A stretch of DNA of 64,000 nucleotides from Ilex aquifolium (taxonomy: Eukaryota; Streptophyta; Magnoliopsida; Aquifoliales; Aquifoliaceae). This document shows positions 12,330-24,700 of this stretch, in pieces (position 1 is the first letter of the stretch; every line of letters starts with the position of its first letter). The stretch spans positions 43,263,642-43,327,641 of the forward strand of contig OX637394.1 in assembly GCA_951799425.1 (NCBI GenBank), read 5' to 3'. The position numbers and the translations under genes are program-made. The notes below the pieces were generated by a model that did not search any database, was not told the DNA's origin, and worked only from the letters and a program-made list of their open reading frames with translations.

Positions 12330-12560
12330 GTAGTATGCAGCCATAGTGTAGAATACACCAATTGTATCAGTGTCATTGATCCTTATGCATAGTGTGTGGA
12401 GGTCCCGTAATCTGCACACACTCTGCTCTGATATGACAATAACTTGTCACGATGTCAAAGGTTGCCTCAATAATCTCATGACGCCATCGTTTGGAAATAT
12501 GAGATAAGTATTAGGTTCTACATGAGAATTGTGGTCCTGGCATTTAATTTTTTATTTATC
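12330..12560. repeat. Uninterrupted relative of the repeat split by the 25-kb MULE
   Basis: Shared words TATCAGTGTCATTGA, GTGTGTGGAGGTCCCGTAAT, CTGATATGACAAT and AACGATGT-like place its left part alongside 18340-18478. Its right part (AATATGAGA, CATGAGAAT, GTGGTCCT, GCATTTAA) matches 43650-43705. It therefore acts as an approximate empty-site reference for the MULE. The family is unidentified and non-coding. Confidence 0.7.
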
Positions 12561-13162
12561 AAATGAATCCACCTTTAGACAAATAATGTAGAGGAGGTTC
12601 GATAGAGACTTTTTGTATGATCCATTCAACCCAACTAAGCTAATAAATGTTGTATAAGAGAGTGGAAAGTCGGTCCCGTCCACTTAAAGGTGTACACCCA
12701 TTTACGAACATGTGTGAAAGGATAAAGCGAAAAGTCAATAGAGAACTACCAAATACAATGACCTTGAGACTCGAATCCGAGCTAAAATGGGATCCTCACA
12801 GTCATTAGTTTGTCGCGGTGTTATATCAATAGACCTTTCCAAAGATATGAATAGATGAGGTTGGTGGGGGGATTGCTCCTTTTGATGGTGACTACTGTTT
12901 ATTTATTAACATTGGCATGGGCCAAATTTCAACAGCTACATGTGCGCGTCCCCACTCCATAATTGGGGGAGGAGATCTTCGTTAATGTTCTGTTTAGTAA
13001 AAAAGATAGAAAGTAGGGATGATGAAAAGTAGAAGGGATACACTTTTTATCGTTTAAGGAAGGAAAATAAGAATGATACACTTTCTTTCCTTTGTATTTG
13101 GTAGGATAGATAAAAAATAAAATGATTAATTAATTAATTTTTTTTTTGTGCTGGCTAAGATT
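12561..13162. other. Intergenic DNA, nothing recognised
   Basis: Mixed-composition DNA, partly a continuation of the repeat starting at 12330. No gene, RNA or terminal repeat could be supported. Confidence 0.4.
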
Positions 13163-13345
13163 AGGAGTGACAATCGAATCGTGTCGTGTCAAATTCATGT
13201 TGAATCATTACGGGTTTGTGTCAGAACATTAGTCAAGTCTAACTCAACTCATTTCACTAATTGTGTCGTGTCGAATTGCAAGTTAACCTGTTTATTTTCG
13301 TGTCGTGTTCGTATTCGTATTCGTGTTGACCTACATAAATTTTGA
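13163..13345. mobile_element. hAT-like MITE end (CGTGTCGTGT-rich)
   Basis: TAGGAGTGACAATCGAATCG resembles the left terminus of the hAT-like element at 44203 (TAGGAGTGTCAAACGTGTC), and the interior shares CGTGTCGTGT-type words. No right terminus is recognisable, so this is a fragment. Confidence 0.4.
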
Positions 13346-14592
13346 ATAAAAAATTTAATACTAATATTCTATTTTCACTTAATTGAATCCATATTAATAT
13401 TTTTTCTACAAACTAAAATTTAACTTAAATAATTATAATAATAATAAGTAAAAATATTTTTTTTATATAATAATTATGTCAGTGTTTAATAAATAGTTAC
13501 AAATAATTAACATTTTATGTCTATAATACTAGTTAAATATGTTAGTTTCTTGTTAATTTCGTGTTATCATACAAATGAAAAAATAAATAAAGTGTTTATT
13601 TTTAAATAAACGGATTGATGGTGTCAATTTTGAAAGTAGTTTTAAATTAATTACTTAAATTAGAAATTATTATTTCTTAATTCACTCCTAAATTGAAATT
13701 CAAATTTATATGCTCTCTCTCTCTCTTTTTCGTTAGAAGAAGATCATCACTCTAGTATAACAAATTTTTCTATTTAGATATCATTTTTCCTTTCATTGCA
13801 TCAAAATCAGTAATGGTTTGGAACATCATCAACAACTACCACATCTTCTACTGCGTTCTGGTCATCATAAATTTTTATGTCATTAATTTTTTGAAAAAAA
13901 AGGTTGAAAAATTTGCTAAATATGTTATTAGTTTGATCCCCAATTTTATTATTATTATTTTGATAAATAATCCCCCAATTTTTTCAATATTTCATATTAC
14001 TATGTTTTTTGTTGACCATGTTATTATTATTTTTTATGTTATTATTTTTTATTGAGTATGTTATTACTTTTTCAGTGTTATTTTTTTGGATGCTAAAGAA
14101 TTGGAGGTTTCTTCCTCTGGTTATAAATTTGAATGCTACTATTTTTATTTTCAATTTTGTTCAATATTGAATATTGTTTTTTTTTTTGTTAAGCAAGTTA
14201 CTGTTTTTGTTAAGCATGTTACTATTTTTGTTGAACATGTTACTATTATTATTTTTTGAAAATATAAATATTGAATGCTACTATTTTTTTATGTTTAAAT
14301 ATTATTATTTTTTTGTGTTTAAATGATATTATTTTTTGTGTTTAAATGATAATTTTTATTTATATTTGAATTTTATTATTTTTTATTTTTAATGTTATTA
14401 TATACATGTAATCCTAATCTAGGATATATATAAATATAAGATAATTTTTTTTTAATATTTGTCAAACTCTTAAAATTTAAGAATTTTTAATTTTTAGTTT
14501 TAATTCACTTCTAAAGAGAATGAATAGTTTTATAAAATTAACAACAAACGAATTTTATAATAAATAATTTTTTTGACAAATTTAAGTCTAAA
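13346..14592. other. AT-rich low-complexity intergenic DNA
   Basis: Between about 13850 and 14450 the sequence is dominated by TTATTATTTTT-type words with imperfect tandem copies of TTGTTAAGCATGTTACTAT. Open frames here follow composition and have no domain. Confidence 0.5.
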
Positions 14593-15211
14593 TCTATATA
14601 ATAAAACAGGACTGCGTTTGAATTTTATCCCCCTTATATTTTTTTCCCCCCAAATTAACCCAACCCAACCCATCCAACCTAACCCAACCCACTCACACAG
14701 CCCCCAACACAGCCTGCCACACACACTCCCCCCCAACGCAGCATGCACACACTCCCCCCCCCCCAAGGCAGCATGCCTGACACACACTCCCCCCCAAGGC
14801 AGCATGCCTGACACACACTCCCTCCAGTCTCTATACCCCATACATTTCCCCCCCCCCCCCCAAACTTATCACTTCTCTATACCCAACGGCTACATCCATT
14901 TTTTTTACCTTCCTCTTCATTTCCTCTTCACTCCTTTTTTTTTCTCTCTCTCTGTTACCACCCTCAAAGCCACAACCACCTCCACCGCTACAGCCACAGC
15001 CACCTCCACCGCTACAGCCACAGCCACAGCCAACGCCACCGAGTTCGCTGCAGCTACAGCCACCGCCACTGCCACCGTTATACCCAGTTGGGTTATTGGG
15101 TCTTTGCGCAGAAGAGGTATTGGGGGATATCTGGCTATACTTTTTTGCGTTCAAATTCAATGTTCATTTTTTTTTAGTTGCTCCGTGCCTAAAGGCACGA
15201 GTTATCCCTAG
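14593..15211 (+). mobile_element. Non-autonomous Helitron with C-rich tandem units
   Basis: It begins TCTATATAATAAAACAGG after an A and ends in a CGTGCC-TAAA-GGCACG hairpin followed by AGTTATCCCTAG and T, the classic Helitron termini. Inside, 14700-14835 holds about three copies of a unit containing CCCCCCAAGGCAGCATGC, and 14965-15080 holds CCACAGC/CCACCTCC-type repeats. The open frames through it are by-products of this composition. Length is 619 bases. Confidence 0.85.
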
Positions 15212-15504
15212 TAAATCTATATAAGACTACCACCTCTAAATTTTCTAATTTTATGTCCTGAGAATCACAAAAGTAGGCATTTGGGTTTGTCCTTAATTGA
15301 CGGGACACCAAGTGAGACTCGTGTCGGGACTTGACATGTGGACATAAACAATACTACAGGGAGGGAGTGAGTAGTCATGCGGGGACAATGCCCCTTAGAG
15401 CCACATGAAAGTAGTTAACCCTGGGCCCGAATAATCAATACTGGCCACGTATGTGTGGGCCCACGATGCAATGTACCTGCAGGGAATCATTACAGGCATT
15501 TACA
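15212..15504. other. Intergenic DNA, nothing recognised
   Basis: No gene, RNA, or terminal repeat could be supported here. Confidence 0.4.
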
Positions 15505-15770
15505 AAATTTGATCCAAGTAATGAACTTGGACATTACAATTGAGACCCACCCCTGGCTATGAGTAACCAACATTAAAAGGGAAAGAAATGGAATCTTCTG
15601 CTTAGCTGTGAAGCCGGCCACATCTTTGTTTTTAACGAGAATGAAACTTTTTCTACTTTCTTACGTTGTTCCAAATGCTTCGTTGCTGTCTCGGACAGAC
15701 AATAGTTTACCTTGTACTGATGAGTAATTTATTATTTGCTGTCACTTCTTTTCTCTTTCTATTTTTTTTG
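15505..15770. repeat. Dispersed repeat, copy 2
   Basis: Partner of 11890-12140 in the same orientation, about 3.6 kb away, and non-coding. The Helitron at 14593 and other elements lie between the copies. Confidence 0.6.
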
Positions 15771-16518
15771 TCATGTAATATTAGAAAATGTAATGCAGGC
15801 GGATTAGACGAGTTGAAGGATTAATCATAACTTAACTCCAAGTATATGATTCTTAACCTTAATTTTAATTTTAACCTGATATCAACCTGAGGTAATCAAT
15901 TTGAATATTACCCAAGTTTAATTTGGGCAGGCTCGACTTGGGTTCAGGTCAAATAATTCGGAAAAATTTTAAATTAGAATTGGGGTTATGTAATTCGGGT
16001 TGATTCAGTTTAGAATTCAAGTTGAATTCATTTAAGTCTGATCAAATATTTATTTAAAATAACAATCAACAACTTCAATTAAATATTTAACATAAAAGAC
16101 CATCGTATTTAAAACATAAAAATCAATATTTAACATAAAAACATAATAGTCAAATGTTTAACATAAGACTAAACCAGAAGACTCATCCCTAGTGTTTTAA
16201 CTTGTAAATTATATTGTTATATTGATTTATATATTTATTTTAAAATTTGTTCTGGTTGAGCCCGATTTATATATTCGGATTAAACCCGATAACACGATGT
16301 CTTAACTCGAGTACTATCCGAGTTTAATTCGGGTTGATATTTTTTTGCCCAGGCCTAACCTAAGCCTTATATTTTTTGAATTGGGTTCAAGTTGAATTTA
16401 GGTTGACCCATCCAAGTTACTTTCCTATGTAATATTAAACGAAGGGAGACAGCAAAATTTGAATCTTCAATTTTAAAATCTAATAGAAGAGATGGTGATC
16501 AAATAGGTCAACTGTTAG
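15771..16518. other. AT-rich intergenic DNA with repeated TTCGGGTTGA-type words
   Basis: Words such as TTTAATTCGGGTTGAT and GGGTTCAAGTTGAAT recur on both sides of an AT-rich centre, which suggests a decayed TIR element. Termini and duplication could not be defined. Confidence 0.35.
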
Positions 16519-17159
16519 CTATGAAGTACGGATACGGATACGGCGATATGGGATATGGCGATACGGATACGGCGATACGGTAAAACTTAAAAAAATAGGA
16601 TACGGATACGGCCAAGATACGGCTATAATAAAATATTTTTATTATTTTCAACCAACTTAATACTTATATATTTTGGTAGTTCTTTAACATATAATAAGAA
16701 AAATTAGTAATTCTTTTTAGTTTCAAGAAAATATATATCGTATCGCTGTGGTATATTCACAAAGTGAAGTGACAAATTAAAGGAATCAAAGTTAATATTT
16801 ACCTAGTATTTAGAAGTAATTTTGCTAAAATTATAATGTAATAACTTTATTTTATACTCTTTTGACATGTAATTTTAGATAATACTTAAAAAACACTCAT
16901 GTACCTTTGAAGTAATATGAATTTGTTGTTAATGTATTGTATGGTATGTAAATTCGAAAAGAGATGTTAAAAATTCAACTAAAAAATTATATATGTTGGT
17001 CGACTACAAAAGTATCCGTGAAGTATCCTAATATTTAATTATTATCGGATACGTAGAAGGTGTATCCGATACGTATCGGACGAGTATCCGACGAGTATCG
17101 TATCCGTAAAGTATCCGATACGGATACTTCAACCTCAACGAAGTATCCGTGCTTCATAG
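16519..17159. mobile_element. hAT-like MITE with perfect 8-bp target duplication
   Basis: The left end CTATGAAGTACGGATAC and the inverted right end CTATGAAGCACGGATAC differ at one base in 17. ACTGTTAG occurs exactly at 16511-16518 and again at 17160-17167. The subterminal parts are rich in GATACGG/CCGTATC words in opposite orientation at each end. An 8-bp duplication with short TIRs points to hAT. The 641-base interior has no transposase. Confidence 0.9.
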
Positions 17160-17167
17160 ACTGTTAG

Positions 17168-18329
17168 ACTCTGTCACCTTTTTTTCAATCAATGTAAATT
17201 TGTCTTAAATCATTTTACTTTATTTTTTTAATTTTATGGCCTTTTTAATCGAAATATAGTTACAAACAAATTAACTAAACATCAATGACTATAAATAATT
17301 ACAATCTTATCCATGTTAAAGTATTTGATAACTGTGAGCTTGAACCATTTTTTATGTAAGAGTTGTCTCTAAGAAAAAAAATTTCGGTAGTATATAGACA
17401 TTTATAATATTTTGTGGATGTTTTTAGCACTATTGTGATATTTTTATTATTATTGTGGTATCGAAAAAAGTGATAAAAACAGTTACCAAAATAATGGTAA
17501 AAACACTTATAATAGTGATAAAAATACTCACAATTATGATAAATTACTCACAAAATAAGTAATTTTTTTTGTATCGAATAAAAGTGGTAAAACTAGTTAC
17601 CACAATAGTGACAAAACACTCACAACACTGATAAAAATACTCACAAAGATAATATATTTTTTAGTTACTAAATGACCCACAAAAATTAGAAAAACACCCT
17701 AGTTTTTATATATATGACATATCGATACACAATATCAAAGTATCAAAAAAATATCTTCAACTTTTTGGTCCAATAATTCTCTTTATCTTTTGAAGGTTTT
17801 ATCTTTTTGAGGTTAATGATTCAAATCTACTCCCCCCATCCAAAAGAAAAAAATATCAAAAATAATAAAATAAGATTATGATAAAAGCAATAAGGAAAGG
17901 AAACATGGCCTAGCAGCAACAGCCTACCTTACAAATGCTTGTTTCCACATCGGCTGCCTTGCAGCAAGTGTAATGAAAACAGAAGTATAAAAACTACTTG
18001 GATTGGATCCCACATCGGCTGGCATATGGGAAAGGGGAATGGAAGGCAACTAATAAAAGCTATGCTTTCTACCCTTTTTGGTAAGAAATTGGGTCATTAG
18101 CTGATTTAAATAAATGGGTGAATTATGTGATCCAAGGTATGGTACCCCTTTTTTATAATACTGTTCTATTTTATTAAAGACAGGATAATTTTAAGTGTAC
18201 ATAAATTAATTAAAAATAATTTTATGTGTACTAAATTTATGTATTATAATTTATATTAAATTAATTTATAATTATTGGATCAGTGATATGCAACTCATGG
18301 ATGAACAATTCTAAGTGGTCTATTCATAA
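17168..18329. other. AT-rich intergenic DNA with a degenerate tandem tract
   Basis: Between about 17395 and 17700 a degenerate unit like ACTCACAATAATGATAAAA repeats several times. A related tract lies at 52920-53110. The rest holds no recognisable gene. Confidence 0.45.
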
Positions 18330-18478
18330 AGTAGCATATGCAGACCTAGTGTAAGAAGACACCAGATGTATCAGTGTCATTGAATCTTACGTGTGGTGTG
18401 TGGAGGTCCCGTAATCTGTACAGTCTGGTCTGATATGACAATGACTTGTAACGATGTTAAAGGCAACCTCTGTAGGAG
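18330..18478. repeat. Left half of the repeat split by the 25-kb MULE
   Basis: This aligns with 12330-12480 and stops at the MULE's left terminus. The last bases, CTCTGTAGGAG (18468-18478), pair with CTCTAGGAG at 43645-43653 as the target duplication, with a two-base insertion in the left copy. Confidence 0.7.
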
Positions 18479-18528
18479 GGACCGGTCTATGGTACATTCA
18501 ATTGAATTTTCGGTACGATACCGAAATT
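18479..18528 (+). repeat. Left terminal inverted repeat of the MULE
   Basis: 50 bases matching the inverse of 43595-43644 at 45 positions. The inner half includes TTCGGTACGATACCGAA, a perfect hairpin with a 3-base loop. Similarity stops sharply after this, so the TIR is short compared with classic Mutator. Confidence 0.8.
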
Positions 18529-18689
18529 CAAGGGCCACCATAGATCTATCTAACAAGAAAAGTGAGCCGTTGATTAATATGTCCTTTCAATGTTTTTTTT
18601 TTTTTTTTAATTTCCAAAAATAACCGGTTACCTGTTGGATACCGGTTGGTAGACAAGAGAAGATATTGAAATGACATGTCAGATAGTAC

Positions 18690-20165
18690 ACATGATTACT
18701 AGTAATTTTGTTACATAATGAAAGGAATATTTACAACTTCAATGTATTGTATACCAAATTTGTGGGCATATTTACAACTTCAGTGGTATGTTTAACAAAT
18801 TTGTGGCAATAATTACAATCTCAGTTGTATGTTTACCAAATTTGTAGAAATATTTACAACTTCAATATATAGATTCTTTACGAAATTTATGGGAATATTT
18901 ACAATATGAGTGGATAGTTTACCACATTTGTGTAAATATTTACTATAGTAAATGTTTTGTTACTATAATCAAGATAGTAATTAAGAGAGTTGTCAAATTT
19001 TTTTACGAGATTTGTGAATGTTTTTTACGAGAGTTATACTTAATTTGTAAATAATTTACAAGTAATCGAAGAGTATATACCAGTTTTGTGAACAAAATTA
19101 CTAGTGGAGAGGAGTATTTACTAATTCATTGTTATTTTATACGATATTTAATAGTCCATGATCGATTATTAAATATGATCGATCTATCAGAACACACAGA
19201 TTTTAACTTAATTTATGACTCATCCAAGAAGATATACAACTTCAATGGATCATTTACCACTTTTATTGGAATATTTACAACTTTAATGGATTCTTTATGG
19301 GAATATTTACAACTGTAGTGGATTCTTTACCAAATTTATGTCAATATTTACAACTTCAATGACTTCTTTACGACATTATGGGAATATTACAACTTCAGTG
19401 GATTATTTACCACATTTATGTAAATAATTACTATAGTAAAGGTTTTGTTACTATAATGAAGGTAGTAATTACGAGAGTTGTCTATTCTTTTTTACGAGAT
19501 TTGTGTATTTTTTTTACGAGAGTTGTACTTAATTTGTAAATAATTTACAAGTAATCGAAGAAGATATATCATTTTTGTGGACAAAATTACTAGTGGGGAG
19601 CAGTATTTACTAATTCAATGGTATTTTTAAGATATTTAATAGTCCATGATCGATCATTAAATATGATCGATCGATCAGAACACACAGATTTTAACTTAAT
19701 TTATGAGTAATCCAAGAAGATCTACAACTTCAATGAATCATTTACCACTTTTATGGGAATATTTACAACCAGTGGGGAGCAGTATTTACTAAATCAATGG
19801 TATTTTTTGGGAATATTTAATAGTTCATGATCGATCATATCACGCAGATGTGTGCTTAATTTATGACTAATCTAAGAATATATAGAACTTTAATGGATTA
19901 TTTACCACTTTTTTTGGAATATTTACAACTTCAATGGATTCTTTTTGGGAATATTTACAACTGTAGTGGATTCTTTACCAAAGTTTTGGGAATATTTACA
20001 AGTATAATGGATTTCTTACTACATTGATGGCAATATTTAGAATTCCATGGATTGTTTACGACACTAATGAAAATATTTACAATTGCAATGGATTCTTGAC
20101 CAAATTTGTGGGAATATTTACAAGTGCAATGGATTTTTTACCACATTTAAGACAATATTTACAAC
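18690..20165. repeat. Left arm: degenerate tandem array with higher-order duplication
   Basis: A unit of about 40 bases built on GGGAATATTTACAACTTCAA, then TGGATTCTTTACCA, repeats through the whole stretch. On top of that, 18960-19250 and 19440-19740 are a long direct duplication sharing TTTGTAAATAATTTACAAGT, AATTACTAGTGG and AGTCCATGATCGAT. A third partial copy starts near 19770. Nothing is coding. It corresponds in position to the array at 42400-43500 near the other terminus. Confidence 0.75.
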
Positions 20166-20189
20166 TTCAATGCATTCTCTACAAATCTG

Positions 20190-20895
20190 CAATAACATGA
20201 TCGATCAATATATAGTTTTGATCGATCGAATTCAGTTAATACTTTGATGGATCAAATGTTTTAACGATCGATCATTTCTACTTAGTACTTTTATTACTTC
20301 TGATTCACATTTCAAATCTAGAAAAATAGGATCGATTAATATGTATTTTGTAATGGATCAAATTCCAGTTTTGTACTTATTGATCTATCATTTTTTTATA
20401 CGATCGATCAGACCTCCACAATACTTTTATTACTTCTGATTGAAACTACAGACCTGTGACAATATGATCGATCAGAATATAGGTTTGATCGATCGAATTC
20501 ATTTAATTTAATTTTTTTTAACAGTACACCTTACCACATACTGATCGATCATAAATTTATTCGATCGATCATATATGTAATGGATTATTCGATCACTGAA
20601 TAATGATCGATCGTGTACATATCAACAAGTTAAAGATCGATCAATTATTTATTTGATCGATCGATCAGGTGTATAAATTGGTCACATTCCGAAAGTTAGC
20701 GATCGATCAGTTAGTAATTCGATCTATCATTAACATTTTGCAACTTCATGATCGATCATTTATTTTGCGATAGATCAAGGTAGAGGTGTTGTTGTAGCAG
20801 AAGAATGGTTGTTCAATCACTCATATTAGCGATGTAAATGTGGTAGTTTGAAACTATTCGATCGATCGTATAGGAGTTTGATCGATCATAATTCC
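20190..20895. repeat. Left GATCGATC palindrome cluster
   Basis: About 16 copies of the 8-base palindrome GATCGATC, often as TGATCGATCA or TTCGATCGATC, occur within 700 bases at intervals of roughly 20-60. Random expectation for an 8-base word in 700 bases is about 0.01. A few more copies lie in the adjoining array (19150-19850). The same motif crowds the opposite arm. A role as protein-binding sites is inferred. Confidence 0.85.
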
Positions 20896-21700
20896 TTTTT
20901 TTTTGCCAGGCTGATCCATGTGACGTCGTTTAGTGTTTATTTCTATACCAACCAATCAGGTTGTGACAACTAGCTACACCAGTTCCCTTCTATTTCCTCT
21001 TAATCCCGCCAAAAACCATTACCCAACTCCTTCCATCCTCTAAACATTGAGCTCACTGGTCTCATTTTTCTATCTTCTGAAAAATCACCACTCCCCTATT
21101 CAGCCGATTCCATCTTCTTTGTTCCGAATTCGGTGCCTCCCTCTACATCACAATCTTTTTATTCCTTGCAATATGGGTTTGAGGTCATAAGTATCCCCTT
21201 TCAGTATTCCAAAAGAGGTTTGTTTTAGTCTACGTAGAAGTGTGTACACTCATCCTCATTTGTCTTAGTATCGGCTTGTTGTGATTAACGACCAGGAGGA
21301 GATACATAATAAGGTATCATAAAATTAGAAGTGAATATATGAAATGTTATTTTTTATAAATGGTATGTTTTCAGTGTTTGACATCTCTGTGTGTGTCATA
21401 ATTGCAAACATTTACATACTGGTAATGATGTTATAGTTGTGAATGAATGTGTTGGTGAGTGAGTGTGTTTGAGAAGGATTTCTGAATGGTTTAGAGAAGT
21501 GTATGTGTAGCATATACTTATTTATTTGACCTATAGACGATGTGTTATTTGCAGGGTAGTAGCAAGGTCCTAGACTTGGGAAGTCCAATTTGGCGATTTT
21601 TCTAATGTAAGATATGATTATATTATTGAATTTATTTCAGATTTGTCACATTTCAGACTTCATATTATGGTACATATTCCAGGGGAAAGAAGAGGTCCTA
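20896..21700 (+). promoter_or_regulatory. Upstream region of MULE Ulp1 gene A
   Basis: Between the GATCGATC cluster and the first coding-like exons lies about 800 bases of ordinary composition, including a CT-rich leader-like stretch at 20990-21170. No TATA box can be chosen with confidence. Exons upstream of 21700 are possible but unrecognised. Confidence 0.35.
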
Positions 21701-21702
21701 GA

Positions 21703-24700
21703 AGTCAAAGGCCGAAGGCTTGAAAGCACAACGTCCAGCTGGTGCATGACTATTTTTCTAGTATGAAAAATTTGTGTATTGTAGTGTAAAATTATTTTGT
21801 GGTTAATGTTTATTTGATAATGTACGCATTTGTTGTACTTCCATTACAGTAAGGAACAAATGGAGAATATCAAAGGAAACTCTGATAAAAAAGTCACACG
21901 CGAGGTATAATTTGTGTTACAAAGAGCGAGTATTGTTTGGAATAGTGAAATTAATAATGTATTCCAATTGAACTTGTACTCATAAGGTGATTAAACAACT
22001 GGCTGACCAATGGAGGAAGATGGCAGATAGTGAGAAACAGAAATATAGAGAACTGTCTATACATGCGAAGAGTGAATATGATCGTGTGAAAGATATTTCT
22101 GGGGAAATGACAGTACGGGTAAATATATAATGTCGATGTTAATTTTCACAATTCATCATTTACATTTACTGCACCTCTCCACTGACTTTTCTGTCTATGT
22201 TTTTGACAAATTATCAAAGGGGACGCTTGGTACAAGGTGTTCGCCTGAGAAAATTGTAAAAATGATACGACTTTTATGTGATGAGCAGAAAGCTGCAATA
22301 AAAGAACTTGGTTTTGGGGGGATATTGAGCCTCAAATGTGGGAACTGAAGCGGGGTTTATGTGCATGGTTGATTGAACGGTTCGACACTGTGTCATTGAC
22401 ATTAAATGTGTACAGTGAAGCTATTCAGTTATTAGCCATGGATGTTGAATGTGTCATGGGTTTGAGAAACGAAGGCTTGGACGTGGAGACTATTGGGCCC
22501 AAGGAAAGAATTCATGGCATTTGGAATTCATTGTTCAATGGCGTTAAGGATATTCCGTTGAGACACGTGAGTGAGAGACTTTGTGTACTTAAAGTGGCTT
22601 CGGATGAGTTTAGGATATATTTTGCGCTATTTCTTATTGGACATCTTCTATACCCAATCATGCGTACTTCAATCAGCAACGAGTATCTTCACAGTGTCGT
22701 AGACGTTCCTTCTATAGGAAAGAGAAATTGGGCGAAATTTGTATTTGATGGTATGGTTGAAGGGGTACGAAAATATCAAACACATGATCAGAAAAATGTT
22801 GGTGGATGTTTACTTGTTCTTATGGTAAGGCATCAATATATTTTTTTAGTATTTTTATGTTGTGCTTGTTTCACAATACTTTTACTGAATTCCCTCTTTT
22901 ATTTTTTTAATGTAGATAGTATATCTGGAGCGGGTCACACCCAAAGGGGTGTTTGTTAAACAACCGCCGTGTAAGAGCAACCCTCGAATTGCTGCATGGG
23001 GGGATGAGGAAATTAAGAAACATGTAAGCATGTTGAAGAAGTCCAAACGACTAGCATGTCAAGAAGTTACTTGCAAAGTGTTTGACGACACCATGAATAG
23101 ACCACAACCAGTCACTACAGTAAACCTTAATAAACGATCCACCCATGAAGTGAAGCAACCTATTTTGACATCAGCTGAAAAACCACTGGTACGTATATAC
23201 CATGATACTGAAATCACATTGAATTATAATAGTTTATGACACGTGATTAATTGTGTAAATGTGTAGGAATGGGAGGCCAGAATAGGTAGGATGGAGAATG
23301 CGATTGTTAACCTAACTGGCATGGTGGGGTCAATGGTTAGCATGATGCAAATGTTCATGGGTGGATCGTTTCCTAAACCATCAAATTACCAAGACATAGA
23401 GAATGATGCTGCTGTTGGAGAAGTTGATGAGAAAAAAAAAAAAAATTTGACTTGAATGAATGCGTAAATGCCAATTCCTAGAATGAAGTGGATGTGGACT
23501 ACCGGATTTGGACACCCATTGCCGCTGTCCGCACCCCACCACCAAAACCATTCCAGGAGGCACGACGACTGCCAGTGAATACTAAGAATGACGGTTACAA
23601 AGACAATGACGTTGGTGACATGCAAGAGGCTTCTTACTCATGCACCCAAACATCGTTCCCACTAATGCAGCTAAGAAGAGAGTCTAAATGGAGGCCAAAC
23701 AAATATGTGATTTCACCATATGAACAGCCAAAGGTATAACATACATCCAACTTACTGTATTAATTAATTACATTATACATTATCCTCACTTATATTTTAC
23801 TCCCTTTAACCACAGAATCGTTGGGTGAAGAAGGATGATAACAAAGAGGGCAAGGGGGAGGTGAATAATCCCCCGTATCACATTCAACCAATGGACGATT
23901 CCATGCATAAACATTTAATGCCTAAGGTTCTAACATCATTTATTATTATTATCCAATTTTTTGTACATGTTAATGTTCAAATTCTCTTTGCACAGGGAGG
24001 TTACAACATGAATTGTTATGACAACAAGGCATCGATCGATGTGTACAAGACTCCGCACAATCCTGCTAACAAACTGAAATTGTCTTGTAATAGTGCATCA
24101 GTTGCTGAAATTCATAAGGTCTGTTTTTTTCCATTATTGATTATGTGACAAACTTGAATGGTAGTTTAATGTCACAGATTGGGTAAACAGATTTCAGATT
24201 CTACTTTGGGTATTCCACAACACGTTGAGGAATATGAAAATGTAGACATACTTTATCCTGAAGATAAGCAATTGATTCTGAATTACATATTTGACAAGAA
24301 TCTTGACATTAGGTATCTTTATTTTAAATGTAACCATTGATACAATTTAAAAAATGAATTAATATGTGATAGAAAGTATTTGTATGCTTATTTTCAATTG
24401 TGTAATATTTAATTAATTTTTTTTTTAAAACAGAGAGGATTTAATTAGGTTTGAACATGACCATGCTGGACGCCATTGTCTCATGACACTATTACCAAAG
24501 CAGTGGTTACTTGATTCGGTTGGTTAATTAGGAACAATTTTTTTTTAAAAATGTTATCCATACGTTGGTACCCTAACTTAAACCAATTGCAATTTACTTT
24601 TGTATTTTTCCGATGACTGTCACAGGTTGTGGACTTGGCTCACAATTTGTTATCTAATGCAGATAAGACAAATCCAAAAACTGGGTTAGAGAGGTGGTAT

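Noticed and set aside
14640-14700. Telomere-like CCCAACC repeats
   Set aside because: The unit is CCCAACC with variants, not the plant CCCTAAA unit, and sits inside a Helitron.
14573-15211. 212-codon open frame with Pro- and Ala/Thr-rich stretches
   Set aside because: It lies wholly in a short Helitron with C-rich tandem units; no domain and no codon bias of a gene.
18690-20900. CRISPR-like or centromeric satellite array
   Set aside because: This is a plant nuclear window, the units are degenerate with no unique spacers, and the array ends in a terminal inverted repeat of a MULE.
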